Shown: positions 52,448-62,498, counted from the first letter of the stretch. The stretch is 64,000 nucleotides of DNA from JANJWP01 sp964482035 (GCA_964482035.1 CAYZVC010000001.1:372001-436000); one strand, 5' to 3'. Notes: a model not told the origin generated them from the sequence alone. Numbers and translations: made by a program.

Positions 52448-53246
52448 ATGCCGCATCCGATACGTACTACGCGTTTCCGTAAATTCGTCACGCGTTTGAA
52501 GCTCGCGCTCTTTCGTCCGCTTTCCGACCGGATGTTCGTAAAGCTCAGGTATTTTACCGTTCACGGAAGGTTTCCGAACCTGGATCGTCCGACCACGTAT
52601 TCGGAAAAAATCCAAATGCCGAACGGATCCGGCGCTTCTGCCTTTCGGGGATTTGCCCGATTCTTTCGTCATCAAGTGCACCCACGGCTCCGGATACAAC
52701 GTCATCGTCGCGAACGCGGCGGAAATCGACAAGGACGAGATTCGCGCGGTTCTGAAGGATTGGCTCGCGGAAGACTATTCCGAATTCTGACGCGAGCGGC
52801 AATATTCGGCGATTCCGCCGCGTATCATCGTAGAAGAATTCCTGAACGACGGCATCCATCCGATTCCGCCGGACTACAAGTTCTACTGTTTCGAAGGGAT
52901 GCCGAGATTCATGCAAGTCGACATCGGACGGTACGGCGAAAACCATAGGAGGATGATTTTCGATATGGATGGAAATCCCGCAGGTTTTTCCATGGGCGAC
53001 GAACCGGGTTGGAACCCGGGTGAAGTCCGACTTTCTGAAAACATCGCCAAGATGACGGACTTGGCTGCGAAGATGGCAAACGGATTCCCATTGGTACGAG
53101 TCGATTTCTATGACGTGAATTGACGTATCGTATTCTGAGAAATGACGTTCACGCCGCACAGCGGGTACACGCATTTCCCCGAGCACGACAAAACGGACGG
53201 GGAACTCTGAAGCCTGTTCGACGTGAGCGCGCTGCTGCCGAAATAA
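52448..53246 (+). pseudogene. Broken TupA-like ATP-grasp gene
   Basis: N-terminus FVKLRYFTVHGRFPNLDRPTTYSEKIQ matches TupA-family proteins (teichuronopeptide/exopolysaccharide modification), and the C-terminus DLPDSFVIKCTHGSGYNVIV plus PRIIVEEFL, GMPRFMQVD, FPLVRVDFYDVNG matches their ATP-grasp core. The two halves are in different frames, and the roughly 55 residues expected between SEKIQ and TDPALLPFGDLPDSF are missing. The join is at GGAAAAAATCC. Either an internal deletion with frameshift or an assembly collapse. The C-terminal half alone uses UGA as Gly. Confidence 0.7.
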
Positions 53247-53280
53247 TAAATCCCCCAGCCCTCGCGGCATCGGGGGATTT
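53247..53280. terminator. Bidirectional intrinsic terminator
   Basis: AAATCCCCC / GGGGGATTT with a 15-base loop between the broken TupA gene and the rubredoxin-like gene. Confidence 0.75.
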
Positions 53281-53293
53281 CGCATCTGCGGAA

Positions 53294-53500
53294 TTAACCG
53301 AGGTATTCCCAGACGTCTTCGTGGATTTCCTTTGCTCCGCCTTCTTCTCCGGCGTGACAGATCGGACATGCGAAGAACGGCTTGTTCATCGCGGCTACAT
53401 GTTCCGGAATGTCGACGACTACGCGGCAAACGACGCAACGGTATTTTCCGGCTGCTGGAATGGTATCGGTGGATTTGAAAAGGGTTCCTACTGCAGTCAT
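53294..53500 (-). CDS. Rubredoxin-like/zinc-ribbon small protein
   Basis: 68 residues from ATG 53500 (TTG six bases 5' possible). Two CxxC knuckles: YRCVVCRVVVD and FFACPICHAGEEGG, the rubredoxin-type arrangement, with a helical C-terminus ending VWEYLG. May bind iron or zinc in electron transfer or as a structural ribbon. The 77 bases upstream are strikingly AT-rich with TATATAAT, the likely promoter. No UGA, TAA stop. Confidence 0.75.
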   Translation of the reverse strand: MTAVGTLFKSTDTIPAAGKYRCVVCRVVVDIPEHVAAMNKPFFACPICHAGEEGGAKEIHEDVWEYLG

Positions 53501-53577
53501 GTTCAAAAGGTATATAAACTAAAGTGACTCTAGATTATATACTCTAATTTATAATGCAACTTTAATATATAAAGTAA

Positions 53578-54210
53578 TTAGTGGGCGGTGAATTTTCAGA
53601 AGTCCGAAAGGCCGTACGCTTCGAGAACTTTCGCGTATTCTTCTGATCAGGCGGCCGGGTAAAGGTAGGCGCCGCTTCATTCCGAGTCTTCGTCCCCGTC
53701 GGATTCTCAGAGGGGGGCATCGCTCGGCAATCAAAGGTGGAGGTCTGCTTCTTTACGCATTCAAATCAGCCAATAATACGGCTTAAGCCACTCGAGCGTA
53801 GCATCGGGATCTCAAGCTACCATTACGTCCGTAGAAAGCACTATCTGCGTAAAATGTGCCTGCTTTTCCACGCATTCTCCGATTCGGTATTCTTTCCAGA
53901 GTTCGAGGTGCTCCCGACGTTTCGCGTTCAGGAGGGATTGGAATTCGTCCGGCAGACCGGAGACGTCGAAATCGAACGACTCCTCGTCTTCGGGGGTAAT
54001 TCGCGTGCGCTCTTCCAGTAGGGCCGCGACCTTTTCGGAGACGTCGGCCGCTTTTGCTCAAGAAGACATTTTTTTGAATCCGTAGTACGGAACGCCTCAG
54101 ACGATGGCGACGGCTACGAGCCATGTGGATACGTATCAGGCCGCGAATGCGATCTTATCGGACGTTTCCGCCGGGGAAGCCATTGCCTCCGAAAAGGAAT
54201 CGAAAGGCAT
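53578..54210 (-). CDS. Acidic membrane-anchored protein, function unknown
   Basis: 210 residues from ATG 54210 (ATG 54183 with GGAGG just before is the alternative), TAA 53578, ten or so UGA codons. One N-terminal membrane helix (AAGYVSTWLVAVAIVGGVPYY), coil, then an acidic soluble domain (ITPEDEESFDFDVSGLPDE) and a Gly/Ser/Asp-rich end (APLGESDGDEDSEGSGAYLY). Family not recognised. Co-directional with the 54222 gene, 11 bases apart. Confidence 0.6.
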
Positions 54211-54221
54211 AAGCGCGGAGG

Positions 54222-54737
54222 TTAGGGTTTCTTATTTGTGAAAACGCCGCCTGCGGCGTTTCCCATATCGCGAAGCGCGGAACGGACTCAACCGGCAAAG
54301 CCGTCGAGATCCGATTTTTTCACGCCGGTAGCGGAAGGGGATTTCGATTCGGGAGCGAGCGGAATTTTTACGAAAACCGGGGCTTCCTGTTCCGTTTCCC
54401 GGGGTTTCGGCTCTTCTTTCGAGGCGGAAACGCCCACGGGCTTCGAAGTTGGTTTCCGAACTTCTTTCGAAAGCGCCCTTCTGGATTTCTCGGATTCTTT
54501 GGCGACGTTGCCGTTCGCCGACTTCATTTCCGAAATCTTCGTACGGACCGTTTCGAGCAACCGTGAAAAGATGCGGTACCCCTCTTCGGAAGGGTTTCAT
54601 GAGAAGGCGTATTCGCCCCCGTTCAGTACGGAAGAGTATTTCCTCTCGAGCGCCTCGAGTTCCGCAAGGGACGCCGTGGACATTTCGAAATGCTCGCCAC
54701 GTTCGTATTTGGACTGGAATCCTTCGTTGTTTCCCAT
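54222..54737 (-). CDS. Soluble charged protein, function unknown
   Basis: 171 residues, ATG 54737 to TAA 54222, two UGA codons. Helical N-terminal half (ASLAELEALERKYSSVLNGG, LLETVRTKISEMKSANGNVA) and a Lys/Pro/Glu-rich disordered half (SKEVRKPTSKPVGVSASKEE). An 8-bp hairpin ACGCCGC/GCGGCGT lies inside the last codons and could act as a terminator. Divergent from the EVE-domain gene. Confidence 0.6.
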
Positions 54738-54796
54738 ATTGGAAATGGTTATGGGTTCGCTAGCATCTTACGCTTCGAAATGAAAAAGCAAGCGCC

Positions 54797-54914
54797 TTGA
54801 CTTCCTTGTGAAATCATTACTATTCCTACGGTTTCGAAACGTTCGGAGCCCGGTCCGATAAAGACCGCCTTAGGTTGCCCGACGAGTTCCTCCGAGGGTT
54901 CGTAAAGAAGGAGG
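54797..54914 (+). promoter_or_regulatory. Promoter and Shine-Dalgarno of the EVE-domain gene
   Basis: TTGACT at 54797-54802 with TATTCC 18 bases on, and a full AAGGAGG at 54908-54914, five bases before ATG 54920. This is the strongest ribosome-binding site in the window. Confidence 0.6.
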
Positions 54915-54919
54915 CCATC

Positions 54920-55324
54920 ATGGCCACAGTAGTGAAGCGCGGACGCCGCTATTTCGTAGCAGGCGCGATGTGGGACGGTTGCAACGATCAGTACGACCGT
55001 TTCGTCAAACTCGGCATCTGGGAATCGGGTTGGGATCCTCTCAACGACGATTACACGCCGATCATCTCGCAAGTCCAGGAAGGCGATCGCATCGCCATCA
55101 AGAAGGGCATGGGGCCCGGAACGTCCGAAACGCTCATCCGTGCCATCGGCATCGTGAAAGGCGTTGACGTCACCCGCGGTCTCGTTTACGTAGATTGGGT
55201 GCTTACCGGGATGAAGCGCAAGGTTCATTCCCGCGGTTGTTACAAGACGATCCACGGTCCGTACCGCAAGACGGATAGCGACATGGATCTCGCGAACTGG
55301 CTCAGTAGGATTTTTTCTATCTGA
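54920..55324 (+). CDS. EVE/PUA-like domain protein ending at UGA
   Basis: 134 residues from the ATG five bases after AAGGAGG. EVE-like pattern: YFVAGAMWDGCNDQYDRFVK, GDRIAIKKGMG, IRAIGIVKGV and LVYVDWVL. EVE domains bind modified bases and occur in defence and RNA-modification systems. No internal UGA. UGA at 55322 is followed 16 bases later by a terminator; as Gly the frame would run through that hairpin and 31 bases into the exonuclease gene, ending at TAG 55484. I place the stop at UGA. Confidence 0.7.
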   Translation: MATVVKRGRRYFVAGAMWDGCNDQYDRFVKLGIWESGWDPLNDDYTPIISQVQEGDRIAIKKGMGPGTSETLIRAIGIVKGVDVTRGLVYVDWVLTGMKRKVHSRGCYKTIHGPYRKTDSDMDLANWLSRIFSI

Positions 55325-55340
55325 CCGGACGCACAAAACG

Positions 55341-55369
55341 GAAACCCGGACTTCGGTCCGGGTTTTTTC
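55341..55369 (+). terminator. Intrinsic terminator with UUCG loop
   Basis: AAACCCGGAC / GTCCGGGTTT closed by TTCG, then TTTCG. Sits directly after the UGA of the EVE gene. Confidence 0.9.
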
Positions 55370-55455
55370 GTATCCCATCGACGATCCCTACGTATTTCCT
55401 ATTGCGTATTCGTAATTTTCGGTACTATTTTGCGATTTACTCGTAATCACGAGAT

Positions 55456-56037
55456 ATGGAACGCCCTATTTTTTCTTTGGACGTAGAAACGAGCGGTCCG
55501 CTTCCGGGCAAGCATTCCCTGGTTTCCATCGGGGTGCACGAAATCCTCAGCGGAAAAGGTTTTTACGCGGAATTGAAACCCGAACCGGGGGAGAAGTTCG
55601 AACATTGACCCATGGAAACCATAAGCGATAAACTCCTCTGCCTCGATAGTAAAGAGCGATTCGCGCTCGATGCGGGAGGAGGTTGGAAAATCGCCGTCGA
55701 CGTCGAAAACTACGACGGTTATGACGTCATGGCATGACCGAGCTCGTTCGACGCTTCGTTCATTCTCGCCTCTGCCTGACTTTCCGATACGTGAATGCCG
55801 TGCAAATTCTCCTGGCTTTGCCTCTCTTCGGTCAAGAGGGCAGTCAAAACCGTTCTGCCCGCATGGAATCCTAAAGAAATCACGAAATCCGACGTTGCGG
55901 CCGCCATGTGCGGCGACCATTTCTCGAAATCCATCCAAACGCTTTCCATCGGGAAACACAATTCCTACTACGACGCCGTGCACCAGGGGCTCGAGTGGCT
56001 CGAGTTACGTAACGTTCTCGACGGCCTTCGCGCGTAA
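55456..56037 (+). CDS. DnaQ-like 3'-5' exonuclease (DEDD fold)
   Basis: 193 residues, ATG 55456 to TAA 56035, four UGA codons. Exo I IFSLDVETSGP with Asp9 and Glu11, Exo II region AGPSSFDASFIL (UGA Gly), Exo III HNSYYDAVHQG with the His and Asp. It could supply proofreading or RNA trimming; notably the Pol I gene here has no proofreading domain. Its 3' end overlaps the convergent metallopeptidase gene by 33 bases. Confidence 0.85.
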
Positions 56038-57084
56038 TCGGGCGAGCTCTTCCTGAAATTTCGGTATCGTTTCCCAGATGACGTTTTCGAATGCGTCGAG
56101 GTATTCCTCGTCACCGAAAAAATACCCGAGTTCGACCATCCTGAACGTTACGTTGAAATCGTAACCGTGTTTCGCGCAGAACTCCTTCAGCGCCACGTTG
56201 AATGCTTTGGCTTCATCCGGGTATCAGAACTTGTACTGTGACGGGGGGAGCCCGTTCTTTTTCCGGTATTGCGCGTACGCCCTCGCGGCATACGTATCGG
56301 TGAGCCCTTCGTTGATCGAATTGATTTGGCCGAGAGTCCTGAATGGCGTGTCTTTCGCTTGGTTTTCGGGCGCTACGAAATTGCACGAATACCCGAAACG
56401 GGTAATGAGTTCTTCCCACGACGGATAGGGGTCGAGACTCCCGATGGATTCTAAAAACGCGAGCCATTTCGCATAGGCGTCCATTTTCGATTCTTCGGTC
56501 ATGTAGAAAGAAAGCGAAAGCGCATGCATGACTTCGTGGAGCAAAATCTGCAAAATGAAATCGTCGAACGCCTCATCGTCGATTTCCCTTTCTTCGAACG
56601 CGAGAAAAACCGAATCGAGCATGACTTCGATTCCGATCTTCTGTTCGCCGTCTTCGCGAATTACTCTGCATCCGCCAAGGTATCCGGGCGATGGCGGCAA
56701 GGTTCCGCTGAGGATGTTCTCGTCGGAAGAGAGGGTGTATTCCGGACGGAACATCACGTTGTCGAACCTGGGAAAATCGTTTTTCGATTCTTCGGGAAAC
56801 CGCTTCCTCACATACGCGACTGCCGCAGGAATGGCTACCTCGCAAAGGATTTCGTAAATCCGTTCCGTCAAAAGTTCCATCTTCGATTCTTCGAACTGGC
56901 GGTACGTTTCCATTTCCGTCCTCGTCGGAGCGGAGGCGATCGAGGCGATGACGCTTTTGGATACGAAATCCCTCACTTTCAAAGCGATTCATTCTTGAAA
57001 GTCGCGTTCGATAATGAGCGAGGCGCTTTCGTCGGAATCCCTTTCGATGGAATTCGGAAGGGTCGGATTTGATACGGATTCCAT
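56005..57084 (-). CDS. Predicted zinc metallopeptidase (HExxH), gluzincin-like
   Basis: 359 residues, ATG 57084 to TAA 56005, two UGA codons. Long helical N-terminal region, beta-rich middle, H183-EVM-H187 in LLHEVMHALSLSFY, and a possible third ligand in INEGLTDTYAARAY about 75 residues later. No signal peptide or membrane helix, so cytoplasmic unless exported otherwise. The family is not identified. The last 33 bases overlap the convergent exonuclease gene. Confidence 0.75.
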
Positions 57085-57229
57085 TAGTTCCGGGTTGTGG
57101 TAACGGATTCGTTTTAATTACCATGAACGGATTGTCAACCATAAAGGCGGAAGCTGGTGCGAAAAATCGGACATTCCGCGTTGTGGATGCCGTCATTAAG
57201 CGTAAAATCGAAACGTAACAACCGTTATT

Positions 57230-58894
57230 ATGAAATACGCGAAAAAATTCCGAAATCCCCAAGAACATCCGTCACCCGAGGTTCGGCAACCGAAAAAGAC
57301 GTGACGGGTCCTTTCCGCGTTCACGCTCGCGGAGCTCATCGTAGTGGTCACGATCCTCGCCATCCTCGCGACCGTAGGCTTCGTAGCGCTTTCCGGTTAC
57401 GTGAAGGACGCCGCGGATTCGAGGTCGAAAACGAACGTGCGATCGGTGTATACGGCGATAGGAGCTGAAAGCGCTGTCACCGGGAACTCGCCGAGGTTCT
57501 ACGTCGTCCACGTTCAGAACTCCGCGCTTTCGTGAGGTTTCGTCACATTCGACACTTCGTCGCCGCCCTCGGCGCTCACGGGCTGATCTTGGAACGAACC
57601 CGGAACGAACTACTCCGCGGGAACTCCCGATTACGTGAAGCTGAAACTCAATCCCGAGAAATTCAAAGTCACTTCATTCCGGACGATTCAGACTTCCTTC
57701 GCCGCAACGTCGGATCTGACGGCACCTTCCGTTTGAGCGGCCGACGTCACCGTCAGGCAGTCGACCGGAAAATCCAGGACGGTCAGCTATTACCAGACCG
57801 TTGCCATCCAGCCTTCCGGCACGGCGTTCGTCGTGGGAAACTATCCCGTGAACTCTTCCTGATCGGTTTCGGGCCTCGTAAAAGACCCGTCTTCCCCGAG
57901 CCTTACGTGAGCCATCGTAGAATGAGCGTCTCCCGGAAATGCCATTGCCTGCGCTTCCGCGACGCTTTCCGGCTATCTGATCCCCTGATTGTCGGACGGA
58001 GCCTCCGTAACGGTTTCGAAACCCCTTGCGAACGGATCCTCGAACGCTACGTCAACGTGTGCTTGAGGCACGCTCTCCATCGCGTCCGAGTCGCTTTCTT
58101 GCGATAACGGATATTCGTTGAACGGAAATTCCTGCGTTGCGAACGGCTGGTCAGTTCCCTCTTGGTCGGCCTGTTCTTGAGAAACGGGTACTTGGGGGTA
58201 TACGGCATGGGGCGCTTGTTCCTTAGCTTGCTGATGAGGCACCCAGTCGAGAACCGCTTCGTGTACGAGAAATTTGAACGGTACGCAAACGAGGACGCCA
58301 CAGTGCCTCCGCTTCGATTCCGTAGTTCTCGCGGATTCCGCCTGCCTCTCGGCCAAACCGGCGACATCGCAATCGTGTACGCAATGAACGGACGCGGTAT
58401 GTTGAACGGCCGCAGCGCTTTCCCAGGCGTGCAATACGCAGGGATGTCCCCAGACGGGCGTGTGTTCGGGTTCGCCCGGAGCGTGCTCCGTCGGTTCGCC
58501 CTACAGCGACAACGGCCAAACCGCCTGCAGTACGACGAGAACGTGGGCGTGTACTGGCGTGAACTGATGATCGCCCGTATGATGTTCTTACGGAAACGCG
58601 GCCTGTTCCGTAAGTACGACGTTGACCGCCGTTTCTTGCGACGGCTATGGGAATTGTTATCCGTGACTTTCTTGTCCGGTGACGTTCGTCAAGGTCGGGT
58701 CCGTCCAGTGCGTGGGTTGCGCTTACCATTGATGGAACAATAACCACGTGCTCGCGAAAATCCAATGGTGAGCCGGTAACAGCTTTTCGTTCCTCAGGGC
58801 GCCCGAAGCGGTATACGGCTGGTGATTCGCGTGGGACGGACAGGGTTGAACCAATTGTACGAGCGAGTTCCACTCATACACGCCGCATTACTAA
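57230..58894 (+). CDS. Type IV pilin-like protein with thrombospondin type 1 domain
   Basis: 554 residues, ATG 57230 to TAA 58892, about 22 UGA codons; under the standard code only a 102-codon stump is visible. Class III/IV-type prepilin N-terminus: basic leader then FTLAELIVVVTILAILATVG, the peptidase-processed hydrophobic helix with conserved Glu. A beta-rich pilin body follows, then from about residue 300 a Cys-rich part with TAWGACSLACGGGTQSRTA, the TSP1 motif W..CS..CGGG..R, where two of the Gly are a UGA-UGA pair (335-336). More Cys repeats and an aromatic C-terminal domain follow. TSP1 modules bind glycans or proteins, so this pilin is probably an adhesin tip. Confidence 0.85.
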
Positions 58895-58903
58895 CGTCCG
58901 AAC

Positions 58904-58934
58904 GAAAAAAAGGCCCGCGCAATGCGGGCCTTTC
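58904..58934. terminator. Bidirectional intrinsic terminator
   Basis: AAAGGCCCGC / GCGGGCCTTT with A and T tracts, between the convergent pilin gene and the 58946 gene; it starts 12 bases after the UGA of the latter. Confidence 0.9.
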
Positions 58935-58945
58935 GGTGCGTCCTT

Positions 58946-61204
58946 TCAAACTACCCGCTTCGAACGGTAGATATGGGGACAATGGTTGTCGAACGTCTTT
59001 TTGAGCAAACCGACGGTAGATACGGCGGCTCCGATCGCCCGGGGGAGATAGAGCAGCGTATCCATTAGGGTTTCCTTGGCGTTCATTTGCGCTTCACGGC
59101 GTTTTTTGGCTTCTTCGAGCAGTCTGATCCTTTCGTTTTCCATGTTTTCGACGTCGCGACGGTATGCCAGTCGGGCTTTTCCGTAACGCAAACCTTTCGC
59201 CACGTAGGGCAAGAGGTACGTTTTGGTTTTCGCCTTCATGAAATGTTCGACGCCCGATGGCGTGCAAGAGGCGATCATGTCCGCCATTTCGTTTTCGTCC
59301 ATTCGCCACCAGCACTTTTTGAAATTGTCGCAACTGACGAATTTATTGATGACGTCTTCGTCGAATGATTTGTCCTTTCTGCGGAAAGTCTGGTTGCGGA
59401 CGATCGCCAAACGAATCGCCGGGGAGTCATGGAATCCGATGATGTTTTCCACCACCTCCCGGTCGAAGTTCGTAGGAGCGAACTCGTAAGCGGAGCTCAA
59501 CCCGTACCACGCCATGATTCCGAAAATGCCGGAGACGTAGAGCGAGAGGGCGACGATGGGCAAGACGAATTCCACGCCCATGCCCGACGTCGCGACGGAT
59601 AGCGAAGTTCCCAAGAGGAACGCGAAACCCAAGCAGCCGAGCGTCATGGAAACGATGGAGCGGAGACGCTCGTTACCAATGAATCGCAACGCCTTCTCGA
59701 CTTCTCCGGAACGTACGTATTCGATTGCCCGTCCTTTCGTATTCGAGCTCGAAGCGCACATCTTATTGGAAAGCCATTTGAGAAGTTGGATCGCCATATA
59801 GCCGGCAAACAGGCAAACGCCCGCCGCAAGCAACGTGGCGATGCCCATGGCCGCATATTTCAGAACCGTGAAGAACTCTTCCGTGTGCTGCGTATATCCG
59901 ATCCACGTCGCCCTCACGGCGATGGCGGAGAGGAAAAGCGGTCCGATGATGGGGAGCTGCCACGGAGCCACGCCTTTTTCCCTCGAAAGGGAATACCCGG
60001 CCCACATCGGTAAGAAAAGGACGATGAGCCAATTGACGGGCTCAGTCCAATCCATCCACTTCAGCAGGTCGAAAATCGCGGTTCCGATGACGGATACGAC
60101 GAGCGTTACCACTGCCACCAAAAGGCTTCCTACGGCGAACTTCTTGTCGTAGCCTTTCCCGAATTTCTTCATGAACCATGAATAGCCGATCGCGCCCGCG
60201 AGCAACGGAGTTACCGCACCCGGAGCGAGAAGGATTTTTCCGAAGAGTTCGTCAAAGTTGAGAATTCCGGCTACGAACGACGAAGGCGACCCAACGAGCA
60301 GGAACGCCCATAGGAAAACCGTCGCCCAGAAGCCGGGGCAAACGTGCGCGCGGAGCGTCACGTCGTCGCTTCCCCAAAGGTTGTTGGAACGGATCGTCTT
60401 GTACAACCACCAATAGATCCCGCGGCTTTCGGTGTTGACCGAAAAATCTTCGCCGCGGAAGCTCAGGACGGTTTGTCCGGGGAGCGAAGTCGGATTTTTG
60501 AATTCCGCGTCCGCGTCCGAGTACAATTGAAAGCCGAAGTCCCAGCCGAAGAGGTTGTGCGCTATCGCCGATTTGCTCGAGTAGCGACTTTCGTCCTCCT
60601 CCCCGTTTCCGACGCGGTTGGCTATCGTGATTTCGCGGGTTTGGAACTTGTTGGCGACGGCATTGGCGAACCCTTCGGTAAAGCACGGAAAATCGACGTT
60701 CTCCTCGGATAACATGAAGCGGTACGATATCTTGGCATGTTCCGCGATCGCTTCTTCCTGCTCGGGAGTAATGCGTTTGAAAAAACTTCCGGAACTTTGG
60801 AAGTCGACGTTGGCGAACCAGAAGAGACGCCGCAAAACCGGAGTTCTGAGCGATTCGAGGTTCGCTACCAGCCGCACGTAACGGTTCGCGTGGTTTTCAT
60901 AGCGCCTGAGATAGGCGAGACGGAGGACGAACACGTCATATCTGAGCTGTGCGTGTTCGCTATGGAACACTTTGACTCCGGTAGCGCGTTCGCGGACTTT
61001 TTTCAGCGTTTCGAACGCCCGTTCGGGAAATGCCCGAACCTGCTTCCAAAACTCGATCGCCTGGTCGATTTCCGTAGGAAAATCTTGTCCGACGACGGCG
61101 ACCGCCACCTTTGGAAAACTGCGGGAAAACGTCTTGAGCAAGGCCTCTCGTTCCGCATCGCATTTCAAAATGCCGTTCGCGGCATCGTAATAACGGGAAT
61201 CCAT
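58946..61204 (-). CDS. Large polytopic membrane protein ending at UGA
   Basis: 752 residues from ATG 61204, seven bases after AGGAG. Soluble N-terminal third rich in Arg/Phe (AFPERAFETLKKVRERATGV), then about ten membrane helices (e.g. PGFWATVFLWAFLLVGSPSS, FAVGSLLVAVVTLVVSVIG) and a cytoplasmic helical tail. No UGA in 752 codons; the frame ends at UGA 58946 next to a terminator. Read as Gly it would extend 243 codons antisense to the pilin gene, which is implausible. Family not recognised. Confidence 0.7.
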   Translation of the reverse strand: MDSRYYDAANGILKCDAEREALLKTFSRSFPKVAVAVVGQDFPTEIDQAIEFWKQVRAFPERAFETLKKVRERATGVKVFHSEHAQLRYDVFVLRLAYLRRYENHANRYVRLVANLESLRTPVLRRLFWFANVDFQSSGSFFKRITPEQEEAIAEHAKISYRFMLSEENVDFPCFTEGFANAVANKFQTREITIANRVGNGEEDESRYSSKSAIAHNLFGWDFGFQLYSDADAEFKNPTSLPGQTVLSFRGEDFSVNTESRGIYWWLYKTIRSNNLWGSDDVTLRAHVCPGFWATVFLWAFLLVGSPSSFVAGILNFDELFGKILLAPGAVTPLLAGAIGYSWFMKKFGKGYDKKFAVGSLLVAVVTLVVSVIGTAIFDLLKWMDWTEPVNWLIVLFLPMWAGYSLSREKGVAPWQLPIIGPLFLSAIAVRATWIGYTQHTEEFFTVLKYAAMGIATLLAAGVCLFAGYMAIQLLKWLSNKMCASSSNTKGRAIEYVRSGEVEKALRFIGNERLRSIVSMTLGCLGFAFLLGTSLSVATSGMGVEFVLPIVALSLYVSGIFGIMAWYGLSSAYEFAPTNFDREVVENIIGFHDSPAIRLAIVRNQTFRRKDKSFDEDVINKFVSCDNFKKCWWRMDENEMADMIASCTPSGVEHFMKAKTKTYLLPYVAKGLRYGKARLAYRRDVENMENERIRLLEEAKKRREAQMNAKETLMDTLLYLPRAIGAAVSTVGLLKKTFDNHCPHIYRSKRVV

Positions 61205-61211
61205 CGGAATT

Positions 61212-61294
61212 CTCCTTTCGTGGAACCTATTTGTTTGTCGGGAATGTAAAAGATCGAAGCTTATTTTTAATACGTATAAATCGTTGAATGTCAA
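61212..61294 (-). promoter_or_regulatory. TTGACA promoter region and Shine-Dalgarno of the 61204 gene
   Basis: Minus-strand TTGACA at 61289-61294, ATTAAA at 61266-61271 after 17 bases, and AGGAG at 61212-61216 seven bases before the ATG. Confidence 0.55.
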
Positions 61295-61369
61295 AGAAGG
61301 TATTTCGCAAATACGTTAGAAGTTGGGGAATATTGGATATACTCGGCGCTATCGTCATTTTTTCGCATT

Positions 61370-62113
61370 ATGAACTTGGATACCGCCGTATTTTCCGCCA
61401 TCACGTTTGCCTCGATACTTTTCGGCGGCTACGTTTCCTTCAGATTCAAAGACCGCCTCCATTTCGTCATGGCTTTCGCGGCAGGGGTGCTCTTGTGAAT
61501 CGCCGCCTTCGAAATCCTTCCGGAAATCTTCGAAATCGCCCACGAATCGAATTTCGATCCTGCCCACGCGATGATCGCGCTCGCCACGAGCTTTCTCGTT
61601 TTCCATTTCTTGGAAAAGTCCGTCCTTATCCACCATAACCACGAAGCCGACTACGCCCACCACCACCATCCCCACGTCGGCGCGCTTTCCGCTTCCGCAC
61701 TCATCGGCCATAGCTTTCTCGACGGCGTTGGTATCGGGCTCTGATTCCAAATTGATCCGGCGGTAGGCATGGCGGTGGCTCTCGCGGTCATCGCGCACGG
61801 GTTTACGGACGGCATGAATACCGTCACTTTCATGCTTTCCCACAAGAATACCAAGAAACGTACCAAAGCCTTCTTGTTGGCAAACGCTTTCGCTCCCGTT
61901 GCTTGAGCGCTTTCGACGTTGTTCTTCGTACTTCCTCCGTACGCGCTCTTCGTATATTTGGGCGTATTCGCGGGATTCATCCTCTACATCGGGGCGAGCG
62001 ACATCCTCCCGGAAGCCCACAGCAAGGAAAGTTCGTACCGCATGGTCGCCCTAACCGCCTCCTGAACCGCGTTCGCGTACTTCGCGGTAAATATGGCCGG
62101 TCACGTCCATTAG
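61370..62113 (+). CDS. ZIP-family divalent metal transporter
   Basis: 247 residues, ATG 61370 to TAG 62111, four UGA codons. Eight membrane helices, a His-rich cytoplasmic loop (HNHEADYAHHHHPHVG) and the family motif in TM4/TM5: LIGHSFLDGVGIGLG and HGFTDGMNTV. ZIP carriers move zinc, iron or manganese into the cytoplasm. The UGA Gly in GIGLG and VAGALS fall inside helices where Gly is common. Precedes the rhodanese gene by 17 bases. Confidence 0.9.
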
Positions 62114-62130
62114 CATTGATCCCAACGGAT

Positions 62131-62451
62131 ATGAAAGAAATCACTTCGAAGGAGCTGAAGGAACGTCTCGCCGAATCTCCGGAATCTTTGGAACTCATTG
62201 ACGTCCGCGAAGCGTGAGAGTTCGCGGAAATCCGTTTGAAGTTTTCGAAGAACCTGCCACTTTCGGGATTGTCCGCCGATTCTCCGGATATCGATTGGTC
62301 GAAAGAGGTCGTATTCGTCTGCCGAAGCTGAGCGAGGAGCGGAAGGGTCGTTTCGGCGTTCGAAGAGCTTTGAAAGCCGTCCTCGAACTTGTCCTGAGGG
62401 GTCGCCGCGCTTGCGGAATCGTGCCCGGAACTCTTGGAATCCGGTTCTTAG
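62131..62451 (+). CDS. Rhodanese-like sulfurtransferase domain protein
   Basis: 106 residues, ATG 62131 to TAG 62449, five UGA codons. Rhodanese pattern: SLELIDVREAGEFAE, KNLPLSGLS, and the active loop VFVCRSGARSG with Cys64, then LSGGVAAL. The Gly inside the loop (67) is UGA. Such proteins transfer sulfur via a persulfide on the loop Cys. Its neighbour across the terminator is an IscA-like carrier, which fits sulfur/iron metabolism. Confidence 0.88.
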
Positions 62452-62454
62452 CGC

Positions 62455-62492
62455 TAAAAAAGGTCTCCGTTTGCTTTCAGAGACCTTTTTTA
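62455..62492. terminator. Bidirectional intrinsic terminator
   Basis: AAAAAAGGTCTC / GAGACCTTTTTT between convergent rhodanese and IscA-like genes. Confidence 0.9.
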
Positions 62493-62498
62493 TCCGAA

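Noticed and set aside
58223..58873. Arg-rich minus-strand frame after the 58946 gene
   Set aside because: It is antisense to the TSP1-pilin and only appears because UGA is ignored; composition is shadow-like.
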